A DNA stretch of 64,000 nt from NCBI GenBank assembly GCA_026419785.1, contig JAODTK010005854.1, positions 107,567 to 171,566 on the forward strand, written 5' to 3'. The notes beneath the pieces were generated by a model that was not told the origin of the DNA, searched no databases, and saw only the letters and a program-made list of their open reading frames with translations. The DNA is from Sclerodactyla briareus (taxonomy: Eukaryota > Echinodermata > Holothuroidea > Dendrochirotida > Sclerodactylidae). A program made the position numbers and the translations under genes. Below, in pieces: positions 1 to 12,080 of this stretch (positions are counted from its first letter, which is position 1; each line of letters opens with the position of its first letter).

Positions 1-535
1 CTACCCCAGATTTGGACCCTGCACCCCCACCCCCGACATGAACATCTGGCAAATACACAAAAGTCTGGGTTGGCCCACCCCCTCGCCCTTGTCTTTTTCC
101 AGGTGAAGGCGTCCTAGAAATGGGGGCGAAGGCCCGCAATCCGACAGAGGACGGCCCGTGATGGCCCGGAAAGGGGGACGGTTGGGCGGGAAGGGCCATA
201 TATGGTAAGTATTCATACTTACAGTTCACCAAACCAGTGAAATGTTTTTTAATTTTGTAAATTTTCAACTACCCAATTGGACCCTGCACCAGCCTAGCAC
301 AGGCCACGCGCGGTTGGGCCGGTGCCATCACGGTGGCGCAGTAGACACTGGTGGTAGACGATGGCGGGACAGTTCTCGTGAAGACAACTTCAGCGAGTTC
401 AATCCCTGCCACGGAGGGTTAGGCCCATACCCATTTCGTTGCGAGCGTGCGGACAGCCCGGCGACGTGCCGACGCTGCCGTAGCCAGCCACACGGCCTGG
501 ATAGGTGCCCTTGTTCCAAAGAGCCATACCGGTTC
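1..535. other. GC-rich sequence, nothing recognised
   Basis: Open frames occur on both strands, as expected from high GC, but none reads as a known protein and none has a convincing start context. Short motifs towards the right edge merge into the purine-rich minisatellite that follows. No RNA gene or promoter was recognised. Confidence 0.4.
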
Positions 536-1600
536 CGGAGAGCCATTGACGGTCTGGAGAAACAGGAGAGCCGACCCTCAGCCTCGGAGAGCTGATCAGG
601 CTCTCAGGATGGCGGAAGAGACGGACCGGGGGGGGCTCCGGAGAGCCGGAACGGGAGAGTAGCCGTAAATAGATCTGTGAAGGCCAGTCCGAGGCTCCGA
701 AGAGCCGATCCACCCCGAGCCGATTAACGGCTGGGGAGGTGTATGGTTACGCGGCTCTGGTATTACGACACCCCCCATACCCGGCGAATTGCCAGAAGAT
801 TTCAGTCCGCGGATAGGGATAGCTGGAAAAACGACCCGCGGACTGAGTAGCACGGCGTGGCCTTCGTTTTTTTGGAGCCGGAAGAGCGGCAGGGCTCGGA
901 AGAGCCGATCGTACCCCGAAAGGATAGCCTGGAAGGCTGGAAAGCCGATCCATGGAGGGAGAGCTGATCAGGTCCGGAGGAATCGGACACTGCTCTGGAG
1001 AGCCGATCAGGGGGGCCGGAAGAGTCGGACGGCAGTCGGAAGACGATTCAGGAGGGCTGGGAGAGTCGGCCCACGGAGGAAGAGCGATCAGGAGGGCCCG
1101 AATAGTCGAAGAGGCGGAATGAGTGGGCCCGCAGCCTGGAGGCGGATGGCCGATCCACGGCTCAGGCGAGCCGTAGAAGGCCGGAGAGTCGGTCAAGCTC
1201 GGATGCCTGGGACAGCCAACCACTGGCTCAGCGGAAGAGGTGGTCGGCGGCCAGGAGAGAGGACGCGGCTATTGGGACGGAAGAGTCGGGCCAAATCCTG
1301 GTCGGGGGAGCCGACCATGGTTCGGAAGGGCGGGAAAGACGAGTCATGGCCCGGAGAGACGATCTCGACTTCTGGGAGCCGGCCTGGGGCTCCAGCGGCT
1401 CTAGTGAGCCAGGCCAAGGGTGGGAAGCCAAACCGCCAGGGCACTACCGGGGGGCCTGCACGGATAATTCGGTCGTGGGCCGGCTGGAGAGAGCACGGCG
1501 GCTCCGGTTCTGTCGTAGGTAGTGAGCAGGTTGAGGGTGCGAGCGAGCTGGCACGGGCTGGTGGAGAGGATGACTCTTCGCTACTTGGGCTGTGCTGGAG
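536..1600. repeat. Degenerate GC-rich minisatellite (GGAGAGCCGATC type)
   Basis: About 1 kb of purine-rich sequence in which variants of GGAGAGCCGATC and GGAAGAGCCGA recur every 25-40 bp, for example near 573, 588, 694, 891, 959, 996, 1017 and 1060. The units are too divergent for an exact period. The long open frames here (such as plus 789-1607, rich in Arg and Gly) follow from the repeat composition and are not annotated as genes. Confidence 0.7.
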
Positions 1601-2030
1601 ACCTTAAAAAAGTCCAAAAAAAAAAAAAACTGTAGGAAAGCGCGTTTCGGCGTCGACTACGTGTTAGAGCTGACTTCTTCTGGTTGCTCAGTCAATTCCC
1701 GCGCCCTGAGCCTGAGATGACTGTCGCTGGTCCCCCGTAGTCTGGCGCAGAGGCTCCCAGGCGATCCCCTGGTCGTCGATGTAGAAGACGTCAAGGCCCC
1801 GGCGGCATAGTCAACTGGAAACCTGTCCCCTGAGGCGGAAAGCCAGGGGAAGCTTATCGTCTTGAAGGACGTAGGCGTTCTTAAGATCGACGTAGTTAGC
1901 CCGGCCCTAGCGCCCAGGTCACAATTCTGCGGATTATTTCGGTCGAATGAAACAACTGTTGAGGGGCGGAAGATTGCGTCAGGCGTCACTAACAATGCTT
2001 CCATGATGCCTTATTCATTTCAAGTGGCGG
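1601..2030. other. Spacer with poly-A tract and an unassigned minus-strand open frame
   Basis: A run of 12 A at about 1618-1629 separates the minisatellite from this segment. The minus strand is open for 115 codons (1657-2004), rich in Ser, Thr, Arg and Pro. No motif was recognised, and a second minus frame is also largely open, so coding status is undecided. Confidence 0.3.
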
Positions 2031-3130
2031 TAGTCGCAGACAGCAGATTCATCTGTGACGGGCGGCGGGTACTGGAGTCTCCTTCGGGAGGTCGTAACCT
2101 GGCCGAGCCGCCGCTAACCACCCCGAACCCCAAACACGTGGGGAGGCTGGTGGGCTGTCCTTCCTTCTTCAAAGGGCCGGGAGCAGGGGTGCTCCAGCGG
2201 ATCTGAAAGGGCGTGTAACGGCTCCCCCTCGGGAGGGTTTCTCCATACCGGGTCTCCCCGGGGGCAGCCCACCGACGCGGGAGAAACGAAGTAAGAATGA
2301 CCAGCGATGAATGGCACTGCTGCCATCTATATCTCACCTAGTAGAAAAAGCTGAACGAAGGCTGCGCGTGGTCCAGGGAGCAGTTGGGTCGGCCTCCCTC
2401 CGCGCAGGGAGGGGCCCCCGGCCTGCGACGGGAGGGTACAACCCGAAGTCCAACCCCGAGGCTAACCCCGGCTGAGCGTTGGGGCGCTCCCTCCGCCGCC
2501 AGAAAGGGCCTCGGCCCGGACGGGGGTGTACGCACCCGAGCGGAAACGGCAGGGGGCTTCTCCAGCGCCTCCTGAACCGGATGGGGTAAAGCTCCCCTCG
2601 GGAGTGTTTCTCCCTACCGGGTCTCCCCGGGGGCCGCACACCGACACGGGAGAAAAACGAAGTAAGAATGACCAGCAACCGGCAGTGGCCCTGCTGCATC
2701 TATATCTCCCTGGAGAAAAGCTGAACGAAGGATGCGCATGGTTCAGGGAGCGGTGGGTCGGCTCCCTCGCGCCGGGAGGGGCACCCGAGGCGGGTAACCG
2801 CAGTCCAACCGAGGATAACCCCGGCCGACTAGGTTGGTGGCCTCCCTCCGCGCCGGGAAGGCCTCCGGCCCGGACGGGGGGCGTTAGGGCACCCGAGCCG
2901 GAACCGAGCAGGGGATGCTCCGTGGCTCCTGAACGGATGGCGTGTAACGCTCCACCTCGGATGTTGCCCATAACTGGGGATCCCCGGGGGCCGCCCACCG
3001 ACGCGGGAGAAACGAAGAAAATGACCCCAGCGACGCAATGGCCCTGCTGCGTCTGTATCTCCCTGGAGAAAAGCTGAACGACGGATGAGAGTGGTCCAAG
3101 GGGAGTGGGCCCTCCTTGGTGTGGGAAGCC
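2031..3130 (+). repeat. Tandem array of ~360-bp GC-rich monomers
   Basis: Three related monomers follow one another. The landmark GGGAGAAA(AA)CGAAG occurs at about 2279, 2648 and 3006, so the spacing is roughly 357-370 bp. Each landmark is followed by a CCCTGCTGC-type stretch, TCTATATCTC or GTCTGTATCTC, and GAAAAGCTGAACGA (2346, 2714, 3068). A submotif, TCGGCTCCCTCCGCGCCGGG, recurs inside the monomers. The first copy is partial. The arrangement resembles the 5' monomer arrays of some retroelements, but no attached ORF was identified. Confidence 0.85.
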
Positions 3131-4345
3131 TGGAGTTCACCACGCTTCCAGTCCTTGAGCTCCCCATGTGAAGGTGACTTTGGACAGAAACCTGTCGATC
3201 CCCCAACTGCGTCGGGTTGCTAAAATCGAGTCCTGCACGCCTAGAGCAGGGTTCCCCGTGGGACAGTGGACGCACGTGACGGCAAGACGGGTGGGTCCCA
3301 CCGCATCGGGGGAGGCCTCCGGGGTGCTACGGCATCCGCACCGGACCGGTTCGTTCGGCTCCTCCGCGCTGAGAGTGGCTCCGGTTCGAGACGGGAGAAA
3401 CGGCAAAAGGCCGGAAACTGCCCGATTGGACCCGCCGTCGCCGCGCAGGGCCGGCTGAGTCGGCGGCCGGTCTGGTCCGTATCCAGCCGATTGCTTCGGC
3501 TTTTTCCACGGCGGAAGAAGAATCGCTATCCGGCTGTGGATGAGGAGGATCTACGACGCTGACGACATATGGCCTTGCGTCTACTGTGTCTGCCCTGGGA
3601 GGACCTGCGGCTCCTTCGCGTGTCCGAGGACGTGAACAGTCCGGAGGAAGGCAGAGGAGACAGGATCCTGTACCTCAGTGTAGGGGACTCTAGGGGTTGT
3701 GGGCGCTTCAATCGATATGGTCGACGTGGAGAAGAGGACTGCTGGCGATCCCGGATGACCTGTGAACCTGCGGGTCTCGTGGTCTGGCAGCAACCCATGG
3801 ATCGTGGCTGCCGGGACGGCAATTGGGTCTGAACCCCCCCGCGGCGGTCCGGACCAGCGGCCAGACCGGACCGGCACCGACCAGGATGGCAGGTTACCTC
3901 AGTCCAACTGAGGCTCATCCCAGCGGACCAGTTGGGTCGGCTCCCTCCGCGCCGGGAGGGGCCTGGCCCATGACGGGCGGGTAACCGCGTCCAAACCGAG
4001 GCTCAAACCCGGCCGACTCGGTTGGGTCGGCTCCCTCCGCGCATGGAGGGGCCTCCGGCCCAGACGGGGGTGGTACGGCACCCGAGCAGGAACCGGCACC
4101 GACAGGTTCGGTGTGCGCGACAGCGAAGCCGAATCGCGGGCTGTTAGGATCACCCGGCCAGGTCTAGGGACCGGCTGATCCAGAGCTCCATGCCCGAGGG
4201 AAGCCGGCTCTACCGGACTGTACACCCGCTCCGAAGGGGCCGAGTGAATCTTCTTGGTCCGACCTTCTCCATCTTCCTCCCAGGGGTCTTTCTCGAGGAC
4301 AATGAAGACGCTGACATACCTATCTGGCGACAATCCCCTGCCTCT
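3131..4345 (+). repeat. Scattered relatives of the 360-bp monomer
   Basis: The submotif GTTGGGTCGGCTCCCTCCGCG recurs at about 3929 and 4021, with a variant near 3347, each followed by a GGAGGGGCC stretch and a CGGGYGGTAACCG-like tail. The spacing is irregular, so this is a decayed or rearranged part of the same family. A pair of opposite-strand open frames at 3526-3918 was examined and gave no recognisable protein. Confidence 0.6.
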
Positions 4346-4449
4346 TCACTTCTGACGCCGTGATGTCCGCAGCGGGCTTACGGGCCTCGGCCCACAATGA
4401 CATACCCGCTTCCTCTCGAGTCGGGAAGCAGCGGGGACAGCTTGATGAG

Positions 4450-4910
4450 CCTTACAAACGGCCAATTTCTCCTACGTGAGAGAAAGGCGCTGAGGAAGTC
4501 TTTACGTCAGATCGGTCACGGACATAAAAGTCAATACAAGGAAGTAGCAGACATAAGAAGACATTGGCAACAAGGGCGAACCAAGGTACAAGGGTCCCCT
4601 TTCTCCAACTAGTAGAAGGGCCGCTGAGGAAGTCTCTACGTCCATGAACCCCCGCTAACGGACGAGAGTCAATACCTGGTAAAGTGGCATACATAAGTGG
4701 ACACATTTAAATATCGGCGATCAAAGAGTGTGAGCATCCATTTTCTCCATAACTGGGAGAGTGGTATTGTGGTATGCATAAGTAACATCAACATTGACGA
4801 CGGAGATGGAAACGGCCACTTTCCCTACCGGGGAAGGGCCGCTGAGGAGGGTCTCTATGACCACGAACCCACCCACCGGGCAAAAGTCAATATATAGCAA
4901 CGTGGAAACC
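4450..4910 (+). repeat. Irregular tandem repeat, three units
   Basis: Three related blocks begin near 4457, 4597 and 4812. Each carries a CNNCTACNNGNNGAAGGGCCGCTGAGGA-like core, then GTCTCTACG or a variant, then AAAGTCAATA (about 4528, 4668 with a G variant, and 4884). Unit lengths are about 140 and 215 bp. No coding potential was seen. Confidence 0.6.
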
Positions 4911-5159
4911 TGCGTAACACACTAAAACATTGCGAGTACAGCTCACACCCGAAGGCAAACGAGCTGATAATCTGCATGGGAACCATCCACGAACAGTGGA
5001 AACTATGGGCAGTTTACACACCAGTAATATCGGCTCGCACGCAATGCAACGAAGCCGACATTCATGCATGAGAAACCATAATACCTACAGGACGAAGCGT
5101 ACTTACTCCGAGTTCCCGTTACCCTCTCTCACTCGATGTACGTACTAGAATCCCGAGCG

Positions 5160-5280
5160 TGCGCGCGGGACAGCGCCCCAAACCAAGGGACGGGGCGGGG
5201 AAGGGAAGGTAGGGAGGGGACCCAGGGGGAAGAAGGGAGGGAAGAGGGGGGGCAGGCAGGCAGGGAAGCACCGACAACAA
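5160..5280 (+). repeat. G-rich purine tract with G-quadruplex potential
   Basis: About 110 bp of almost pure G/A with many runs of three to seven G (GGGGCGGGGAAGGGAAGG and onwards). Several sets of four closely spaced G-runs satisfy the simple G3+ rule for intramolecular quadruplexes. No gene start is recognised beside it, so a promoter role is speculative. The sequence from about 5281 to 5390 shows nothing. Confidence 0.6.
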
Positions 5281-5389
5281 GTCCCAGCCCGGCTGCTCGT
5301 AACACAATACGGCCGAAGTCACAGCACGTGGAGTTAGGCAGTAGGGAACGTGTACACGAATACTTGGTAGGTGCAGCTTAGGCTGAAAA

Positions 5390-6235
5390 AAGGAACTTAC
5401 GCAAATCGCGATCGAGAGAGAGAATAAGATCCTTCAAAAACGACCTAATCCCCAGAAAAAAAATCGTTGGAATAGGTGAAAATCAATGTGAAGGTTGATC
5501 CACTGATAAAAACGATGATGGAGCATAAGACTGAAATCTAAAGGGTGAGAAATACTTGACAAATTTCTAAGCAGTGCTCAATGTAGACGAACTGTCTGGC
5601 AAAATTAGAAGGGGGAGGGGGGACCACCCAGACTTTTGTGTTATTGCCAGATGTTCAATGGCTTGGGGGTTGGGTGCGAGTCCATTATGGGGTGACGTAA
5701 TATCTGAAATAGATTATGCAAATAAACACATTAAATCACCTCTAGTGACAGGACCACCTTTGAATTTCTCAGGAACCATGGTCGACCACATACCACCAAG
5801 GTTTGTGACAATCGGACAAACTTGAAAAAATTTGCAAAATTACAAATAGAACACTAATCAGCAATTTTTAGGACGAAAATCTAATAGTTCATCTACCTGT
5901 CATCCAAGGTTCCCACATACCAACTACACACTGTAGCCACATTACGGTTCTTGCATACTCGCTAAGGGCTTATAATTACATAAAATATGTTAATTACCCA
6001 ACTTATTAATGACTTTGCTGCCAAAATATAATCAGATCGTGTACACACAGCCCCGGTGCTACACACAAAATTTGGTACATAGTCGGCCCTCACAGCTTGT
6101 GAGGAGAATCCTGTTAACGAGAAAGTGTGACACACACACACACAAACACGCACACATACCACAAGCCATAGTGCCCCACTAGTCTCTCCTGAATTTCAGT
6201 CAGGCGAGACAAAAAAAGGGTCCTCGGGCCCAGTG
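5390..6235 (+). repeat. Dispersed repeat family A, copy 1
   Basis: AT-rich non-coding sequence that ends in a CA microsatellite (about 6130-6165), then CCATAGTGCC, TCTCTCCTGAA and GTCAGGCGAGACAAAAA. The same ordered ending occurs near 39,990-40,062, and the upstream parts share GATCGTGTACACA-like and TTAATTA stretches. This indicates two copies of one interspersed repeat in the same orientation. No ORF was recognised inside. Confidence 0.7.
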
Positions 6236-8560
6236 GGATAGGAAATTCCTGGACAACCTGAAGGTACAGCTTGATAGACCATCATTATGACTGAACATCA
6301 GCAGTGTACACCAAAATTTGAGAAGTAGCGTTTTGCAGTTTTCCACCTATTGGACCATTTTGCCCTTTTAATACCATTTGACTTTACCTTGAGGTGGTAA
6401 AGAAGACCCATCAGTAAATAACCGTGTGACCAAGTACTGTCGGAGAGTCATCGAAGCCACAAACATTTGGCCAGAGAAAAGCAAAAGTTCACAGGGACTG
6501 GAGAGATTTAAATATGTCAGGAATTATTTAGATTATGCCATATGGAAACTCTGTTAGTCCACTTACAACTGAGTCAGGAAAGAGATGGGATCGCTGGTCT
6601 ATTGGCAACAAGATGCGCCAGTACCAATTTGACCAGTAATTAACGGGTGTTTTTTTTGCGTGCTTTGCTTTTGCTTTTGTTTTTGGTCTTTGTTGCTTGC
6701 TTGCTTTTTTTTGTTTGCTTCTGGAAGAGAAAGACGGAAGAGCTCAAATGGGTATGAACAGGCATTACCTCACAACAGAGCTGTGATTCTCTCTAGATTG
6801 TGTCACTTTATTCACAACTTTGTGGGAAACGTTGGTCCACCTGTATAAGAAACACACACTCACTCACACATCACTAGCTAAAGATTAGCAGGAAAACACA
6901 CTCTAGGTATATACACCAATTTCAATAAGATAGAACTTGCAAAGGGTGGCCAGTCTAGTTGAATATCCCCAAAGCATAGATCATACAGTATCCTCCTTAC
7001 AACAAAATGTGTGGCGTTTTTGTTCCAAAAACACAAATTTTCCCGGTAAAACCTGTGACTTGCCACAGTTTAACTATGCCCCACAGTTTGCCCCTTCAAA
7101 CCAAAAAAACATGGACCGCCAGAATGACAACAGGTTTTTTTTGTAACGACCTGTGGTTCTGCCTAATGGCAATGTAACAACTGTGTCATTGCCACACCCT
7201 ACATGGGGCAAACCTGTGGGAAATTCTGTGGGCATTCCCACATTCACTGGGGAATTCAACTCACAAACTTGGTTATTTCCCCGCATTCGGTCCCCACCTC
7301 ACAATGAAAAACCAGAAGCCGAATCTAGTGATTCCTTGACACTCTTTCTTACAGCCTATGCCTAGACACAAGGACAAATGGGGAGAATTTGCCCAACAGC
7401 TCATATGGGCAACATAGCATCGGACAAATTCCCCATTTATCCCAACCAACCAATAGGGTTTCCTATAATACTCGTTGATTAAGAAAGCTCACACGTAATT
7501 TGAAGATTTTCCAGACTTTTGACCTATGGTGAACCTCCGATGACCTCTGACTGACCCCACAACAATAGGGATCATGTACTCATTATCGGGAACCCATCTA
7601 CCGCATATGAACTTGATCCATCCAATGTTGGTCAGTTATCGTGTTTACACGCTAAAACTGCCAGATTAAATCAATTTTTCACAATGTCCCAATTTTTCCC
7701 CACAAATCTTGACCCTGATTACACCAGACATAGGGTTCCTGTACTCCTCATGAGAAGCTGCATATTGAATTTCAACCTGGTCGGACAAGCATACCCCGAC
7801 TTATCCTGTTCACAATGATTTGTCAGACTGTGACCTCCTGAACTCAGAGGACCTTTGACCTGACTCAAACAATAGGCATCATGTACTCCTTATGGGGAAC
7901 CCATATACGAAGTATGAACTTGATGCATCCAAGTGGAGTCGAGTTATCGTCTAACGAGCTACAATTGGGGCCAACTTAACATTTCTTTCCCAAATCAACC
8001 CCTGGATTATACACCATAAACATGACAATAGGGTAAACCATTGTGCCGTTTGTTATTCCACTCTCTTTCAACCCCAACCATTTACCCCACATCAGGCTGT
8101 GGATCCATCAACACAAAAACGTGAAAAAACACCTTGAACATGTTCCGCAATTGTTATACAGCATTCAACAGTTTAATAACATACGTGTTAATAACGATTC
8201 AAAAATATTTTGTAAATAATTCTCAAAGTGTTGGGGCATATAGGCCTCCAAAAATATGTCCTGTGACATTACTTATATCATTTCGAAACAATTGTGTTCC
8301 CGACTGTGAGGAAGGTCTATTGCGATAATTTTCATGGCAAACTTTTGACATATAGCCCTTTATGAAATATTTCGAAATAACGATTCCTTGGTCCAATACG
8401 ACACTAACACTATTTCCTACCCCTGTTTAAGGAGGTTTTGAAAATATTTCGCAATATTGATTTTTTTTGGTGGTGGTGTTTTGTTTTACATGTGTTCCAA
8501 AATGCGTTAGTAAACTTCTTGGATAAATGTTTTTTGTTTTCCTCAATTATGAAATAGCAG
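6236..8560. repeat. Non-coding sequence with dispersed repeat family B units
   Basis: Two recognisable units, near 7535-7650 and 7845-7960, each contain TGACC(T)CTGA/CTTTGACCTGACTCA, then ACAATAGG.ATCATGTACTC, then GGGAACCCAT and a TATGAACTTGAT..ATCCAA block. Related units recur at 48.3-48.9 kb. A T-rich low-complexity tract lies at about 6650-6720. Other parts, such as 7150-7290, are unassigned. No credible gene was found. Confidence 0.6.
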
Positions 8561-9990
8561 ATACATATTTCATGTTAGTATAGACCTGAGGTAGCTATTG
8601 CCTTGATCACTGACCCGGAAATTGCTTCTCACTTTCCTTCTGCACTTCGCCTGTGCTTGTGAGACATATGAGAGGCACCTTGGGTGTACGTGTCTTGAGC
8701 TTCTTGCTTTGCGATGCTCTTTGTTCGCTTCTCTACGTCGACCACTTTGCACAACGAACATGTGAAGGTGAGAAGATAGTGCCTTGGGCTGCCTGCGGAC
8801 GAGAAAATTCTCTATTTGAAGAAAAAAAAAATATCGCTTCACAAATCCCCTAATGTCTGCAAACATCTCTTCTAAAGAGCTGTGGACGCGTAGCGTAAGA
8901 TTCTTTCCACGCAAAGGTTTCGGTGCCACAACGGTGACACGGCACTTCCATCTTGCCAATTTGCCACTCCTAGAATTATTCAAGGTGGCTCATCCGGCTC
9001 TCGGGCCCCGCGTTTGGACATGGCTTGGTTTCTGATGAAGAATTATGATCGTGTGTTTGGAAAATTTCTGGCGCGTCTATCTATACGCGCACAGTGTAAA
9101 CCAAGTACGCGAAAGCCCTGAAAATAGCACGGTGGTAACCGGTACCGGATACCGCGAATACGTATAACGCAGTGGGACATGATATGTTTACGAGAGCGCT
9201 TGTGGTACACGCACAGAAAACGGCGAATCTATGAATATTACCGAGAAATTCCCTCTTGGGATATGATCGCGACTTCCTTAAAATTCCCTCTCCTTCCGCG
9301 GATATCAGACATTATGTCTTACGAAATCATGCCTCATCGACCAATTTTCTCACCGTCTCAGTATTGAATTGACACGAAACTCAAGCAGAAAACGTATCGG
9401 CCTCTGGGGAAATTCCAGGCCTGTACACGAATTATTCTTCAAAAGAGGGATAAGGGCAAAGTTCGGGCAATGCTACCGTTTCGGCATCACGTGGAACATT
9501 TCAAGGATCCGCCTTTTTCGCGTATTTCCTCTTCTATCATCACCATGAAATAGATATTCATGTAGCTCCCTACTCTGGAGGAGTAATTTATACGGACTCA
9601 TTTCCATTGGTAATGATTCCGAAACGGCCATTATGCAAACTTCGGGTTGACCGCATCCGCCTGGAAAAAAAAATATTATAAGCTCCAGCATGCCCTGCTT
9701 GCATTAGCGCTCCACAACAGAGACAGCGATGGTTGCAGGTATCAAGCAAGCCTTAACATTAAACTCTAACAGAACAGAAGTCAGTCGAAAACGTTGTGCT
9801 AAGCCACGAGGAGAGCGCCCTCACTATAGTTATTGTTATAGTAACTGACATGTGATTAGGCGAACCTGATTCGCTTTAGTCGAAGGAAGTAGTAGTAAAA
9901 TGGGGGTCTGACAACTCACAAATAGCCCGGAGTCTCTCTAATTAACTTAAGGTAGTTAGGTTAAAATGGGAGGGGCCTCAGTCTAAATCC
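8561..9990. other. Unrecognised sequence with overlapping open frames
   Basis: Both strands are open between about 8570 and 9035: a minus-strand frame of 137 codons rich in Arg and Lys, and plus-strand frames of 60-66 codons. Opposed open frames of this kind cannot both be trusted, and neither shows a motif I recognise. A minus frame at 9473-9691 is also unassigned. The segment lies outside the recognised part of the polymerase-bearing transposon, but the left boundary of that element is not known. Confidence 0.3.
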
Positions 9991-10239
9991 ATAAGATGCG
10001 GTGAACACATGTTGACTAAAGCTTAAAGACATTTCACTTTTATAAAGTTCATACCGGTAGACAGTTCTCTTATCAAAGAGTGCTGTGTAGTTTTCATGGT
10101 TTTTTAATGACCGATCTTTTCAACACCCCTTTGCATTCTTTGCATTATGCGATCATCAAACAACTAAGTAGTCGAATACATTTTTGGTCTTAGACAGATA
10201 TACTCACCCACGCCAATTGGTGTACCTTCACACTCATCT

Positions 10240-12080
10240 TTCATTTCCCTACACCTTTTTATTAATTTCGCCCCACGGAACAGTGAAGGGGTTGGCCGCG
10301 GGAGTTGCTAGTTGTCATACATATTACAGTCTTTCGCCATATCAGAGGATAAATCTTAGTTTTAATTCTAAAAAGCGAGTAATTATCTGTCTGTATAGAA
10401 TAAATTAAAATTGTCATTGTATGTTGTTCAAGTTGTGGTATTTTAAAATCTACATTAACCACTTGCGCCCTAGATCCAAAAATAGCCATTACCTACAGTT
10501 AATTGGTTGATCCAATTCAGTTTTTGTTTTAGGCATGTGACACAGCACCTAGATCCATCGCAAATAGGTTAGGAGAGCATAAGGTGGGTGGGTTTTGCTA
10601 TTAGCGTGCGCATTTTAGATTCTTCATCCGATTTAACCAAACTCCACGCGGAGTCCTTTTTCTAAATTTTCCATAGTTTTCCAAACACAGCATTGTTCGT
10701 GAGTTTGAACATGTCTTTCTAGAAGGCACTCTTAGCTTCTTGGCCGTAAGTTTGTATTTAAATCTATGTATGAATTCATCCAAGGAGATTGGTGAAATTC
10801 AAGTATCCTATAGAGTTTTGAAACTTTGAGCCCACGGCTTAGGTATAATGGCCAAGTTCTATAAGGCCTTACATGTTTTTCTTTGTTCATTAGATTTGGA
10901 GTTAATTTTTTCAATATTGGAGCAGGTGATTCACCCACAATGGTAGTTGATAATATGAGAACACTCTTTTTGGGATAAATTTTTCTGGAGCCAAAGGATA
11001 ATAATATGTTATTTATGCCACTCTTTTGGATACTCCAAACAACTTCTAATATATACCCAACATCCACACCCGAATGGTCGTGTTTAAGATTTCATCAATT
11101 TGTTTAGAGTCCACAGCAGTCCATTTGAAATTGTTGAATGGTAAAGTATTGATATACGAGCCCCCCCCCCCACATAAAGATTATTCGCATATAGATATTG
11201 AATAAAACTCGTAGGTCATCAGGATTATATAGGGTAGTATTTATTATAGAGATTTGCCATACCTCTACTAACCATTGAAAAAACGCCTCTAATACCGTCT
11301 CCACAAAGATAGATAGTGTGGCACGTCGATATCAGTGAGTAACTCTAATTCTAATTCAGAATGTTGAAGTAGAGCATACCAACTAAAACCGGGGAGAGTA
11401 TAGAATAGCAGGATCTAAGATGTGAGTTTCTAAAGATTATTTCTAAAAATTCTCAAAACATCCGCCAATAACAAACAAATCGTTTTCAGTTATAGAATCG
11501 TGATATTCAACCCCAAGTTTTACATTCAAAACGTATTCCCACACTTTGGGCACGGTAATAATCATATCAGTGATGCGGTGTATCATTAACGAACTGTAAA
11601 AATGCTCTTTAGGGGAAAGGTATTTTTCCTCAAATCTCCCAACTATAATGTACTATAGGGATATACACCCTTCTAGTTACCAAGTCAAATTTATTGTCTG
11701 AGACCATCTTCCTAGTTATCTCAAGGCATTTATCGTGATTCTACCAAAATTGGCTCTAAGATTTTTGAATTGAGGAATTGAAGGGACTCTATAAATCTGA
11801 AGTGCCCCATGTTGAAAGACAAAGATTTTTCCATATTGTTTGAAATACCAACCCCCAATTCCCCACTTGAAGTATAAAGCGTACCTGATCATATCAGAGT
11901 CCTACCCCTAAGATTTGTGAAAAATGAAGGGAATGGACCAGTTTTATCGGGTTGGTATTTTTAATTTTAGATTACAGTAAATCGTGAGCGGCGCATCTAA
12001 TCTCCAGTGATGGTGACAATGTCTTTTACAACTTTTCCAATTAAAACGGTCTTTTTACAATTGCAATGTTGTGCAATTTC
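10240..12080 (-). pseudogene. Decayed family B DNA polymerase of a Polinton/Maverick-like element
   Basis: This is the remnant of a replicative, protein-primed-type DNA polymerase from a virus-like transposon. Reading the minus strand from right to left, an exonuclease-domain-like stretch GHFRFIESLQFLNS lies near 11,765-11,815. A further conserved-looking block, YALLQHSELELELLTDIDVPH, begins near 11,380. The polymerase motif A-region sequence YANNLYV is at about 11,171-11,191, where the usual acidic residue is replaced. SPWMNSYIDLNTNLR is near 10,745-10,790, and KTMENLEKGLRVEF is near 10,630-10,680. A possible motif C relic, QTDNYS instead of the usual DTDS, is near 10,380-10,397. Several frame changes and stops interrupt the reading, and the N-terminal part to the right is not clear. 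Family assignment rests on these motifs in the correct order. The catalytic substitutions and stops suggest an inactive copy, though sequencing errors could cause some of them. Confidence 0.8.

Noticed and set aside
789..1607. A 272-codon plus-strand open frame rich in Arg and Gly
   Set aside because: It lies entirely in the GGAGAGCCGATC minisatellite; other frames are also open, and it has no domain, so it is a composition artefact.
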